Assembly (NCBI GenBank): GCA_910589415.1 | Contig: OU342638.1 | Span: 2,046,001-2,110,000, forward strand | From: Malachius bipustulatus | Lineage: Eukaryota > Arthropoda > Insecta > Coleoptera > Melyridae | Length of the DNA stretch: 64,000 nt | Reading direction: 5' to 3' | Shown: in pieces, positions 31,988 through 43,243 of the stretch | Numbering within the stretch: the first letter of the stretch is position 1 | Layout of the letters: each line of letters opens with the position of its first letter | Notes under the pieces: model-generated | What the model saw: the letters and a program-made list of their open reading frames with translations, nothing else | Told to the model about the DNA's origin: nothing | Database searches by the model: none | Made by a program: the position numbers and the translations under genes

Positions 31988-34381
31988 CTAGAATTCGTTT
32001 AGTCTGTGCAGTAATTTCCAAGAAGCGATAAGGGCTTATGAGGGAAGCAAAGTTGCCAACGTGCCCATTCGAAGTAATTTATTATTACACTAAAATTATA
32101 TGGATCGCTTATTTTTAATCATAAAGTAAGCTATTCGGGTCAAAATTTAATTGTGACATAGTACACTTATAGTACACAACAGTGTAACTTGAATTTATTT
32201 AATTCACTAATTATACACTAATTAAAATTTCTAAAAATATGTGCAAACTTACAACTGGCAACAGCGCATTCAAATAATTCATAAGAGTAGAGAAACCCAA
32301 ACACTACAAGTACTCTACAACCGATAACTTACGAATCCCATAATTCCCTTGTATACAGTTATGCGAACCGAGTCGAAGCGGTCGCATCGCATCGTTAAAG
32401 GGCCACGTGCTTGTGTGAAGCTGTTTCAGATCATTGTCTTGGTGTTCGTACAGTAAAAGGGTGTTGAATTACCGATCTTAAAATTATTTTATAAGTGAGT
32501 ATAATAATTATATTGCTTTCTGCGGGTGTGATCAAAGGTGGTTGTTACAGCTATGATACTTAATATTGTATGTGATTTGCATATAAGCAATGGCAGCATC
32601 CGAAGATGGCAACCGTAAGCGTGCTCGCACTGCTTGTAAAAACTTCTCCTCCGGTGAAAAACAAATCATCGACAATGTGTACCGTGGCCTTAAGGAAAGA
32701 AACCCGGATATGTTGAAAGATGACGTTGTGAAACTGTGCAGTAGTTTGACGAAAGTTGGTGTCAGAAGTGTGTACAAGATTATTAAAGAAAAAAATATGT
32801 CCAAAGATGACCAAACAGTGTACCAGAATGTTGAAAATCAAGGACCACGTGGAAGGAAGAAAATTCAGCTGGACGACGATACAAAAAATGCCATACGCAG
32901 AGTCTTCCATTCGTATTTTTTTAGAAATGAGATTCCAACTTTAAAAAAAATCTCTGAAAATTTAGCTTCAGATGATAGTTTACCGAATATTTCACGCGCT
33001 GTTTTATTACGCACTCTACGTGAAATGAATATTCGGTACCTCAAAAGAGATAGAAACAGTCATCTGATTGAAAAGGAGGAAATTATTGTGTGGCGCCGCA
33101 AATATTTACAGGAACTTCCCCAATATCGTCGCGATGGACGGAAAATTTATTTTACTGATGAAACGTGGCTCAACGCAGGCCACACCGTTTCGAAAGTTTG
33201 GCAAGACTTGAATATAAAAAGCAGCAAACAAGCGTTCATGGACGGTTTCTCCACCGGCTTAAAAGCACCATCAGGTAAGGGGAGTAGACTCATAATCTGC
33301 CATATCGGAAGTGACTCTGGTTTTGAGGAAAACGGACTGCTGTTGTTTCAATCCAAAAAGACGGGTGACTACCACGAGGACATGGATTCGGAGAAGTTCG
33401 AAACGTGGTTTCACAAATATTAGGCAGACTTGAGCCAGGGTCAGTAGTGGTAATGGACAATGCCCCCTATCACAGTAGACGCTTGGAAGCTTTACCAACC
33501 ACCGCATGGCGAAAAGGAGACATAATAGATTGGCTCTCCAGGAAAAATATCGAACACGAAGCCAATATGCTGAAAACTCAACTTATGAATCTCGCAAGAG
33601 CACACAAACAAAAATATATCAAATATGCTGTGGACGAAATGGCTCGTGAACGCAATATCATCGTACACCGTTTGCCACCATACCATTGTGAACTCAATCC
33701 AATTGAATTGATTTGGGCTCAAGTGAAGAATCATGTTGCTAAAAATAATTCCACTTTTAAAATCAATGACGTACGAGATTTACTTCTCGATGTTTTAAGC
33801 AATCACGTATCTGCAGAATCCTGGAAAAATTGTATTAGGCATACAATGAAAGAAGAGGACAAAATGTGGGATTTGGACACGATAATGGACGTTACGGTCA
33901 ATCCACTAATAATTAACGTTAACCCCGAAAGTGACATATCTTCGGAAAGTGATTTTAGTGATTCGGATAATTGAATAAATTAAAAAAAAACAATTAAAAA
34001 TTAATCAAAACAAAAAAATTGTGTGCAAGTGAATTGTATTTCAGTTGTTCCAGTTTAAAAAAAAATTATGCGGGTGAGTGGAATTTTTGTTATTTAGTTA
34101 TGACAAATAATTTGATGCTAGGGAGTACAATTTCAATTGGTGTAGTTGAAATCATTTTGACGATAGAGTTGTTTTAATTCTAAAAATTTCACCCTGTATA
34201 AATATTTGTATAGGTTTTTGCATAATTTACAAATTATTATCTATTATTTCACTTTTAATTTTTATTTGAATTTATCAATTTTAAAGACAGCGCTTCTAAC
34301 AAAGAAGCGCACGCCTATGGAACACCTAGAGCGTGGAGAATTGCTTCCAAGTATTTACTGCACAGACTAAACGAATTCTAG
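31988..34381 (+). mobile_element. Tc1/mariner-related element with DD82E-spaced transposase
   Basis: 2,394 bp flanked by TATA (31984-31987 and 34382-34385). Inverted ends of about 26 bases start CTAGAATTCGTTTAGTCTGT. It contains one transposase gene on the + strand with a single frame break. It interrupts the E5 endonuclease/RT junction, so it is younger than E5. Confidence 0.88.
32590..33974 (+). pseudogene. DDE transposase (DD82E spacing), one frameshift
   Basis: The N-terminal half (32590-33423, start MAASEDGN) has a helix-turn-helix region (KNFSSGEKQIIDNVYRGLK, later RAVLLRTLREMNIRYL) and the first catalytic Asp in IYFTDETWLNAGH. A one-base slip near 33405-33423 shifts the frame. The second half (to 33974) has the second Asp in VVVMDNAPYHS and the Glu in LNPIELIWAQVKNHV. 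I count 82 residues between these two, far more than the 34-41 usual for Tc1/mariner. The protein ends in an acidic SDSDN tail. From memory, the name Sailor has been used for DD82E elements; that assignment needs a database check. Only one lesion is evident, so decay is recent. Confidence 0.85.
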
Positions 34382-34992
34382 TATAGAATGTCGTATATGA
34401 GATATTTGTGGTAGCTGAGGCTCTCCATATCGCTCACTTCCCAGTGTGATACTCTGTTCCCAATGTCATTTGTGGCAATCGTGAGGTCCAGAATTGATCG
34501 TGCGTCTCTTCGTTCAAAGGTGGGATTGTCACCTGTGTTAATAATTAGCAGATCATGTTCAGCCATCCATTCAGTGATCTTCCGTCCTCTAGCGTCTGTG
34601 TTAGGCATACCCCACTGCGGAGATCTGGCATTGAAATCTCCCGCTATGACCGAGGTATGTCCACCATTTCTCAAGTGTGTGCCTATTTCATGTAGAGTTT
34701 GTTCAAGGTCTTCTATGCTGTTATTGCCCGATGAGTAGCAGCTATATACAGTCAATTGGCCCGTTCTAATATAGGCGAAGCCGTTTCCGTGCCCTTGTGT
34801 ATCTATTGGGATGTTATTGTTAATCAGCTCGATTGCTGCGTCTTATATCCTGGGTCCAGTCCTTGCGATTCCTGATGGCTCTACGGTTTGGTTCGCTCAT
34901 CAGCACAAGGTCGGCTTTTATTTTTCTTCCGGTGGCCAGGGCCAGGTCAAGGGCTGGGAAGCTTCTGTCTACGTTTACTTGTAGGATTTTAA
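34378..34992 (-). pseudogene. E5 ORF2 N-terminus: APE-type endonuclease
   Basis: ORF2 starts at or just before ILQVNVDRSFPALDLAL (about 34985), overlapping the end of ORF1. Motifs are LVLMSEPN (34900), VIAGDFNARSPQWG (34650), SILDLTIAT, and SYHKYLIYDI at the edge of the inserted transposon. R1-clade endonucleases choose the target site; in TRAS/SART they cut telomeric repeats. A frameshift lies near 34830 to 34850. The rest of ORF2 resumes at 31984. Confidence 0.82.
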
Positions 34993-37113
34993 TTTTTGGG
35001 TGTATAGTCTTTCCGCTTTGGGGTCTCCATCCCCTTCTCTACTGATGCTTCTCTCGTGTTTGGTTTCGTCGCCGTTTGTATTACGCTGTTTTTCTCTTGG
35101 TTGTCTGAGCTAGTTCCCTGTTGGCACCGCCCACTTTCGGTCCTGTGTCCTTCAACTTCACAACTGAGACAGTAGGGCACGTTTCGGCATTCCTTAGCCA
35201 TGTGCCCTGCTTGGGCACATTGTAACATTGTAAATAGTTTATTGTTTTCCCTTCTTGGGCACATTGTAGACAGAGATTTCCCTGGTCTGGTCCGGTGCAA
35301 TCTTTTTTTTATGTGCCCCGATCTCCAGCATCTATAGCACTTATCAGTGCTGGTTGTTTCCACAACTCTACACGAGCTCCACCCTATTGTCACTCTATTA
35401 TTGCTTACGAGTTTTTGGGCAATTTTTGCAGGCAATATTACCGTCGCATTCTGTTTTCCGCCATACGCGGGTCTAAGTGCTCTCACTTCTATCTCTTCTT
35501 CCTTCAGTTGCATCTGTTTACTGATTGCCTCTTGTATCTCTTTTTCGGTCGTTATCTCATCCATACCTTTTATGTGTAACACTGTTGTGTCTTGCAATAG
35601 TGTTGTTTTTGTATCAGGTATATGAAATTTGATCATTTTGTGCAACTTACTTGCATTCTCGGGTCCATTACGAATCGTTAGAAGAATATCTCCGTTCCTA
35701 GTCTTCCTGACTTGGCCAATCTCTATTCCAAAGTCTTTTGGATTGACGGTGTTTTTTACTTTCTTGAGCAGGTCAGCGTAGCTCTTATTCTCTGCTTTAA
35801 TCAAGACGGCATCAGTTTTCTTATTGTTTGGTCTCATGGTTGTGTTCCTTCTCACTGCCTGAGAGATGCTGCCATTCTCAGTGGTTGTTCGGCTTTTCTT
35901 CCTCTGTTGACCTTTGTTTGCATTCCCTTCTTTGAATATGGTGACGTTTGTGTCTGAATCAGACAATAGGAATTCCAACATTCTCTCCAAATATATTCCT
36001 GTGATACCTTTTACTTCAGGTAGTGCAATATTGTTGCTTTTCTTCTGTCTCGCTTTTTCCTCGATCAGTTTTAGAGATTTAAACATTGTTTCTCCATTTA
36101 CTTCCTCTCCCTTATCTTCACCCGACCATATTGGATAGTAGATACGTCTACTCATTTGCTCGAGTTCACCATTTTTATTTGGGAATCCGATGGTGTGGGA
36201 CATCACCGCTACTTCGCCCAGGGTTTTTTCCTGCTTTTGTAGACCTTCCCTTCCTCCGAAGCTGTCTATTGCCCTGTTAATTGTTCTGGAGTTTGACTGT
36301 ATGTTTACATCGCATGGAAGTAGAATATCCCAGACCGCAGGTGCATCCCATATGTGTCCTGTTCTTACCTGTATTTTAGAGAACGCATTTCCTCCCATTC
36401 GTCTTCACTCACACCTATGTATTCTTCATAGGTACCTTCCTTCTTCATTACCCGTGAATGTGTTACTGGTCCCTGTGTTTCATACCGCTTTTCTCTCTTT
36501 AGTGCTTGGTATCGCGCCGTCAGCTCTGCCATTTCTTTACTATGTCTGTCCTCCATAAATTGCATCTGTTGCTTTAGTTTATTGTTTTCCCTTCTCCATT
36601 TTTCCTCTATTTGTATTTCTTTTACTCCACTGGTCGCATTCTCCATCCGCTCTTTAAAAGGTTCGCTGTTCATTTTCTGGACCTGCCATCTAAGGCTTGT
36701 ATTTATGTCCACTAATTCTTTTTTAGGTTGATATAGTTTACTGACTATACCATCCAGTGTTTTTATATCGCGAAACATTTTGTTCATGGCTCTCTTAAGT
36801 TGAAATCCTTCTCCCTCGGGATCGTTGACTATTTTTGGTTTGTTTTTCTTTGCACATATTTTCTCCGGTGTCAGTTGATGGTTCTTCTTCCTTTTTTTGT
36901 GGGTTGTTTTATTTTCCCGGTATTTTCCTCCTCGTCTGCGGCGACTTTATCGTCCGCATCCGTGAGGTCTATATAATCCTCGTCCATATCTATGTTTTCT
37001 GGCGTGACGTCGTTATCTTCGTTATTCTCGCTGTGAAATGACTCCCTGCTCGGAGGTCCATCGTCAGCGGTTACTTCCTCATAGCATGTTCGTGCTATAT
37101 CTGGCATTGACAT
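34989..37113 (-). pseudogene. E5 ORF1: nucleic-acid-binding Gag-like protein, frameshifted
   Basis: Three overlapping pieces. The N-terminus (37113-36871, start MSMPDIARTCYEE) is strongly acidic. A charged coiled-coil-like segment (36787-36365; RENNKLKQQMQFMEDRH) follows. The C-terminal piece (36398-34989) has an RNA-binding-like middle (about 35500-35720) and CCHC knuckles: CYRCWRSGHIKK (disrupted), CAQAGHMAKEC and CLSCEVEGHRTESGRC. Knuckle 1 is broken by an insertion at about 35225-35277 (see findings). The protein would coat element RNA and direct it to target DNA. Frame breaks lie near 36830 and 36380. The last codons overlap the beginning of ORF2. Confidence 0.85.
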
Positions 37114-37114
37114 T

Positions 37115-38027
37115 GCCCGGGTGGATTCTTCCAGTGGAATTAAATCTTCAAGGGATGATCCAGTATCTTTCTTCGACGAGGTCAGTGATATAAGCGACTT
37201 GTTGCCCCCCCCCCCCCAGAATCCGCGGGGCAGCCTGCCGTAGCAGGGTGGGATTCTCCGCTTCTCGCGGGACCCACCTGGGGTATTATATTTTTACTTG
37301 TCGCCATTTCATGAATTTACGTTGCCCCCTAACCATGTGGGGCCGGGATTTTCTGTCGGGGTTTACTCCCTTAGCCGAGGGGCTAGAGTAGGAGGAAGTT
37401 AAAGTAGAAAGAAGGTTAGCTCAAGTGAGAGCGACAGGAAAGATTAAAGTTGAAGGAAACTCTCCCAAGACTAGTTGAAGCAAGGAGAGTTTCAGCCAGG
37501 TACCCCGGGCTTGCCACGCCCGTGCTCACCAGGTGTGAGTCCCTGGGTTTTGGGTGGGGTTTAGAAGGGATGGTGGTTTGGGCGGTTTCCTTTTCAGTAA
37601 TCCCGCCCTCGCCTCAAGGGATAGAAGTGGGGTTTCGATTGGGCAGTTTCCCTTTCGGGACTAGCATCCAATCTTTGGGGAGAGGTGAGGAGTAGATTTA
37701 GGATGCAGGATGGGGAGTCCTCCAACACCGTGGCCCGAGAAACTCTTCGTCCCACGCCCCCAGCCACGCACGCAGGGGGGGGGGGGCAAGGCTCCCCGCG
37801 ACCCGCGCATTCAGGGGCGTATCAGACAGGGCCGCCCGTGGAGGGGAAGGAAGTGATTTTGGGGACGAAGGGGTAGGGGATGTGGATGCGCTTAGAGGTG
37901 TGGTCCTGGGCAGGCCCCCGCGGAACCTCCGGGAGTACTCGAGAACATTTCCCAGGTGTCCCGCGCCGCCGCCCGCTGTCCCACGCCCAGCCTCCTCACC
38001 ACGTCAAGGTGGCACCCTTGAGGAGGG
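37115..38027 (-). promoter_or_regulatory. E5 5'UTR, GC-rich, expected to carry the internal promoter
   Basis: A GC-rich region matching the E1 block at 350-905. It contains homopolymer runs (C14 near 37207, G9 near 37778) and a highly structured end at 37950-38027. No frame of note. Full-length non-LTR elements start transcription at base one, so promoter function is inferred. Confidence 0.5.
37954..38026 (-). other. Candidate HDV-like pseudoknot at the E5 5' end
   Basis: On the minus strand CCTCCTCA (38026-38019) pairs with TGAGGAGG (37998-37991) over 8 bp. After one base come GGGTG (38017-38013), then a CCAC/GTGG hairpin with a six-base loop (38012-37999), flush with the P1 return strand. 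CTGGGCG follows, and CACCT (37958-37954) can pair with GGGTG. This is the nested double-pseudoknot order of HDV-type ribozymes. P4 and the catalytic cytosine are not certain. Confidence 0.45.
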
Positions 38028-38092
38028 ACCTGACCTAACCTGACCTGACCAGAGCTGAGCTGAGCTGAGCTCACCTGACCTGACCTGACCTT
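38028..38092. repeat. (TCAGG)n junction between E5 and E6, with (GAGCT) variants
   Basis: 'acctgacctaacctgacctg', then 'agctgagctgagctgagctc', then three more 'acctg' units, ending at the E6 poly(A) complement. About 13 pentamers in all, with GAGCT-type variants in the middle. Confidence 0.8.
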
Positions 38093-39230
38093 TTTTTTTC
38101 ACGAGGGTAAAATTCTTTATGAAGACTTCGGGAGCTGTCCTCTTGGTGTACTGTTGGACTCCCATCCCTCTAGGGTAGTTTACCCACTAAGCATCCCTCT
38201 ATACTCCTAAGTACCTCTCGGAATTCTACTTCTTGCCATTACTTCAAGAGGCACCCCTTCTAGTTTCCATCGCTTATCCTTTCATGCTTCTCTTTCTCGG
38301 CCATAATGCTTCTCATCATCTTTGGCACTGCCTTCCATTCCCTCTTGCTTCTCATCATGATGTCCCTTATGTTGTCACGTGTTACTTCTTCTCCGCATTC
38401 GCTATTTACTATTTGTCTTCGGGTCCACCACCGGTCGCATTCGAAGAGGGTATGCTCCACACGGTGTCCTCTTTGTCACAATACCAGCATCTATTGCCTG
38501 TGCTTTTTCGTATTCTTTGTAGATAACTTGTGAATACTCCGTGGCCGGTGAACATCTGTGTGACATGGAAGTCTGTTTCTCCCCGTTTGCTATTGTGCCA
38601 TTTTCTGAGGTCTGGAATGAGGTACTTAGTCCATCCGTTGTATGCCTCCCATATCTTTTGCCATTCTTTCATTGTGTCTTCACGCGTCGCCCTCTTGTGT
38701 TCTCTCCCCTTCTCTTACATCACTGTTCTCTCTTTTATTTGTAATTTGATGGGGAACATTTTAGCAATTGCCAGTATGGCTATTGTAGGTGCTCTCCTGT
38801 ATGACGATGTCATGCGCAGGGCCATCATTCTGTTGATCCTCTCCAGCATTCTTTCGTAGTATTTTTACATTATTGCCCTTTCCCATATTGGCGCTGCGTA
38901 TAACATCATCGACGTGACTGCTCCCTTTAGTATTCTTCGTTTTTTCGCTTGTGGGCCTCCGGTGTTGGGCATGAGTCTTGTTAATTTCATGTGTACTTTT
39001 GTACTTTTGCTCTGTCTGTGATGTTTCTGACGTGTGCTGTCATCCTGAAGTCTTTGTCGACAAGTATACCCATGTATTTCAATGTTCTTTGGCTCTTAAT
39101 GTTTTGTCCCCTTATGTTCATGTCAAATTCCGTTAGTTTCCTTCTTCCGTCCAGGATCACAATCTCGGTTTTTTCAGAGGCGATTTGGACTCCCATGTCT
39201 TCTAAGGTGTCGTAGATTTTAGCAACTATA

Positions 39231-39872
39231 CAGGGTGATCCCGAAATGGCGGACACGGACAGCACCACAGCATCCATTGTGGATTAAAGATTCTAAGTTG
39301 AGCCATACTTTTTTCTCTAGTATGGCTTACTTAAGAAGATATGACGACTTTTGTGGAAAATACAGTCACAACACTGCACTGGATACCCTTCTTCAGACAG
39401 GAAAATAATCTGTAGGTCTACAATACCCAGATAGATGTTACCATGGAAACATATGAAACGAAAACACAACAAAGCTTAAAACAATAACCGTTGCGCGGAT
39501 ACATATTCGATAATATTATTCAAAATTTCTTTCAGTTGCATTGTCGAGCTCGAATTCGAGAAACGATGCCACATTGAAAAATTTTGTTGAAATCAGGGAA
39601 TAGGTAAACTTTGAATGCCTGTAATTCCGTCCCCGATAATAAAAATAATAAAAAAAACAAACGCTATCGTAATCAATAATTATGTCAAATCAATTGCTTT
39701 GCCAGTGGAGGTTGGTTAAATTTGACCGCCCTTTTGATTTAAATTTTAAAAAAGGACACCCTATATCTCGGTAACGAAGCCGAGGAAACCATTTTTGTTT
39801 TAAATTTACAGTCTTTCTGAACATCCTCTACAACACCCTGTATACCGTGTCCGCCATTTCGGGATCACCCTG
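39231..39872. mobile_element. TATA-flanked MITE, CAGGGTGATCCC termini (copy 2)
   Basis: Inverted ends start CAGGGTGATCCCGAAATGGC over about 30 bases, flanked by TATA on both sides (39227-39230 and 39873-39876). 642 bp, no gene. It splits the E6 RT frame just after YADDLAIA. Confidence 0.88.
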
Positions 39873-40803
39873 TATATTCCGCCAGTGTTTTTAGTGCTTC
39901 CCTTGTCTTAGCTCTCGCAGCGATTGCTAGGTCATCTGCGTATACCACTAGCGTTGTTTCCTTGCTATTGTGCTTTCATATGACCTGATCGTAGAAGATA
40001 ATACATAGCACAGGGCCTAGTACTGAGCCCTGCGGAACTCCACACGTAATTCGTATCTTTTCCTCGGTTATTTCGATAAATCGGTCCGAAAGGTATGACT
40101 TTATCATCCTGACTATGTATTCACTGATATTCGCCCTTTCCATAGCCTTGCCGAGTTGAAAGCATTCCTTATGTCGAGAGTTATAACTATTCTATATATT
40201 CTTGGTTTTTATACCTATGCTTTTTATTTAATTTCGTAGTGTATGGTTATGATTTCCTTGAGCGCATTGATAGTCGATTCTCCTGGGCGGAATCCTTGTT
40301 GTTGCCTATATGACGTTCTTTTCCGTTACTTCTCTCTCTATCCTGTTTTCGATAAGTGTTTCCAGCAGTTTCCCCATGGTGTCTAAGAGGCATATTGGTC
40401 TGTAACTTTCACTAGGTGTCTGTGGGTCTTTTTCGGTTTCTGTATCTAGATTAGTCTGGCATTTTTCCATATTTCTGGGAAAGTCCCTTTAACGAGGTAT
40501 CTGTTCACAATATCCAATATGATCTTTTGATTCTTTTTGACCACTGCCTTTACTATTTCTGGTGTTATCTGGTCGGGACCAGCTGCTTTCTTCATTCTTA
40601 TTCGGTTTATTGCCTCATCTAGTTTATCTTCTGTAAATTTTAGTATGCTTGTTTATGGTATTGTTCTTTTCCTCCATGGAAAGCGATTTTTCTCTCGGGA
40701 AGAGTATTTCCACCTGTCGCATTGTTTCTTCCCTGCTGGTGTAGTTCTTGGTGTTGAGCGGAGTTTTCCACAAGCTATTTTTTACCCTCTTCCCCATATC
40801 GAT

Positions 40804-41178
40804 GGCTATGTGGCAATACCTCCCATCGTAAAAATACTAGTTTTACAGGAGAGACAAAAAAACTAAATTATAAAGTTATTACAATAGATTCTGGAACACA
40901 TTGTGGTTGCAATTAACTCTTTCATGTATAATGAGGCTTCCTTTAGGCACAATAAATAACTTTTAATTTTAATTTATAAGGTAAATCAGATAGGTGATAT
41001 TGAAATACAAATTTATGACGATTCAAGTAGGAGATATTTCAAGCGTGTTTTATGAGTTCCCGGAATTATTTGAAGATAGGAGCTTCTGCTAGGAGCTGCG
41101 CATTGAGTTAAAGATAGAAATGGCAATAAAATGTCATTTTTAGTTGAAATTGGAGATAGGAGGTATTGCCACATAGCC
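40804..41178. mobile_element. 375-bp MITE with GGCTATGTGG termini
   Basis: Starts ggctatgtggcaatacctcc and ends with its inverse. The direct repeat ATCGAT flanks both sides (40798-40803 and 41179-41184). It interrupts E6 between CDDLEEDI and the next linker segment. AT-rich interior, no gene. Superfamily not determined. Confidence 0.8.
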
Positions 41179-41427
41179 ATCGATATGTCTTCCTCCAGAT
41201 CATCGCATATTTTCCCCCAGTTGCTGTTCATAATTGCTTTCTTTAGTTCCTTCTTTGCGGTCCTGTAGTCTGTCCTTGCGTTTTCTTTGTCGCTGATATA
41301 TTGTATTTGGGCTGTCTTTTGCGTCGGAAGTATTTGTCACATTTTTCTGTTATGATGTCTGTCAGTCTTTTGGCCTCGTTGTTGCTCTGTGTTATGTCCC
41401 TCTCGTTTATCCCGCAGTTGTCGATAA

Positions 41428-42763
41428 AGGCCTCCTCAAACCAGCGCGGTATGCGGTAGCGGTAGCGGTGGCGATACACTGCGGTAACGGTATACCGCCA
41501 TTTTGTTCAAACCGACGCGAGTATCGCGACGCGGTAAACTAAAAAGATACAACTAAAAGATGTGACATTTAATAAGCACGTGTGTTTTAATGTGTAGTGG
41601 AAAATTAATCAAAAATCAAAATGGAAGATTTGTACCTACTCTTCTTCGGACGAGGAAGAATTTTTTTACTAGTGCTAGCAGCAATGGAAGATGACATGAA
41701 AAAAACAAACTAAAACTTCAATTCTATATTATTTGGTTTACCGACTTTTAGCAGAAGAAAAACTAGGAAATGGATTCATAACATTAACATGAAGAGAAAA
41801 ACAAAAGGAGAGTTTTACACGCTAATTCCACAGCTCCTGCTAGATGAAAAAAGGTTTTATATACAGGGTGTTATGTAATTGAATATCAATATTTAAGGGG
41901 GTGATTGTTGGGCCCATTTGAAGAAGAAAACTTCATAATAACATGTCCTAAGAGTGTTAACTTTTGAGATACAGGGTGGTAAAGTTTTATTAAAATAAAT
42001 AATTTTTTCGTAATATCTGTAATTCCGCTCTGTATATTTTAATGAAATTTCGAATACAGATATTACGCATCAAGGGGCATTTTTTCATGTACTACGTTTC
42101 ATTTTATTTCCATTAGTGACGATTTGCAGTTTGTTTTTTTTTAGTCCGATGCACGGTTTTCGCTTAAAAAAATTAATCTGTTTCTCTACATGGTCACAAG
42201 ATTATCGTTAAAATGACAATAAAAAAATATAAAAACATGCAGGTAAAATTCTGCAAGATGTGACTAGTGGAGATAAAACGAAATGTGGTACATGAAAAAA
42301 TCCCTCTTGATGAGTAATACCCGTCTATTTAAGACTTTTAGGACAAACGTTCTTATGAAGTTTTATTCTTAAGATTGACCCAAAAATCACCCCCTTAAAT
42401 ATTGATATTCAATTACAAAACACCCTGTATACTTCAGAATGACAAGTTTGCTTCGATGAAATTTTAAATTTTATTATTTATTGTAATTGTAATCAGGATG
42501 CTTCATATCATATAACACTACATGCGGTTTTACCATTTAAATCAACAGTTCAATTCCACTTTGTTGCAGACATTTTATTTTTACGCCGTTCAAGTGCGGT
42601 ACGAGCGCGCGGTCAACTGTGCGATACAAGTTTGTATCGCTGCAATACCGCAGCACGTGCACGGTATATCGCCATTGGTTTGAACACTTATATTTGCCGC
42701 TGTAGAAACATGTACCGCTGTACCGCTACCGCTACCGCATACCGCGCCGGTTTGAGGAGGCCT
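41428..42763. mobile_element. PIF/Harbinger-like non-autonomous element
   Basis: 1,336 bp flanked by TAA (41425-41427 and 42764-42766). Termini start AGGCCTCCTCAAACC(A/G)GCG and continue with GGTAGCGGTAGCGGT-type repeats at both ends. A 3-bp TAA/TTA duplication and GC-rich ends suggest PIF/Harbinger. No transposase remains. It contains a nested MITE (41864-42427). Confidence 0.82.
41864..42427. mobile_element. TATA-flanked MITE, CAGGGTGTTATG termini (copy 3), nested
   Basis: Inverted ends of about 50 bases start CAGGGTGTTATGTAATTGAA and include TTTAAGGGGGTGATT, with TATA on both sides. 564 bp inside the Harbinger-like element. Confidence 0.85.
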
Positions 42764-43198
42764 TAAATTGTTTCATAGCCTCCGGCGTCGTTTTCCATCC
42801 CTTTGACGTGTGTTGGTTTTCCAGTCTCTTCCCGACTTCCTCTATTTCGTATCTTATGTTTCGGTGGCAGCTCATGTTTTTCACTTCACTGTCAACTCTC
42901 CAACCCGTGATACGCTTGACAACTTTAATTGTTCCCATTGTGACGTCTATAATAGAACTGCCATTTTGGTTTACGAATGTTGGCTCTCTGCCTTTGTTGG
43001 CTGTGATCAGGTTGTTGGCCTCCATCCATTCCTCTAAGATTTTATTGCCCCTTCTATCTGTTGTTGGGGATCCAAATACTGAGTGAGGACTTATTGTTCA
43101 AGTCACCAGCAACTATTTTTTCTTTGTTATTTTGTTTGATGTGTCTACTCAGTCCATGTAGGTATTAATCGAATTCCTTCAGCGGACGGTTCGGGGAG

Positions 43199-43243
43199 CA
43201 CCTGACCTGACCTGACCTGACCTGACCTGACCTGACCTGACCT
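43199..43243. repeat. Perfect (CCTGA)n / (TCAGG)n tract between E6 and E7
   Basis: About nine uninterrupted CCTGA units, then a T-run (E7 poly(A) complement). It is the longest perfect tract in the window and matches the beetle telomere repeat. Confidence 0.92.

Larger units (their letters stand above)
29507..38027 (-). mobile_element. E5: near full-length R1-clade (TRAS/SART-like) retrotransposon
   Basis: The layout on the minus strand is a GC-rich 5'UTR (about 38027-37115), ORF1 (37113-34989), ORF2 (about 34990-29666, interrupted by the element at 31988-34381), a 3'UTR with ggagggg/cccctcc arms (29521-29527 and 29594-29600), and an A-tail. TCAGG-type repeats lie on both sides. It is the best reference copy in the window, although both ORFs carry frameshifts. 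Confidence 0.88.
38093..43195 (-). pseudogene. E6: decayed R1-clade ORF2 with three inserted MITEs
   Basis: From the 5' truncation at about 43195 the minus strand shows an endonuclease fragment (VAGDLNNKSS, PTFVNQNGSSIIDVTMG) and a linker (CGINERDITQSNNEAKRL at about 41400, CDDLEEDI). RT pieces follow (TPEIVKAV at 40550; VPQGSVLGPVL at about 40030; YADDLAIAARA at about 39940; ASEKTEIVILDGRR at about 39150). The C-terminal finger CWYCDKEDTV.H..C spans a frameshift near 38455. Insertions at 39231-39872, 40804-41178 and 41428-42763 interrupt it. The 3' arms are reduced to gaggg/ccctc. Confidence 0.82.
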
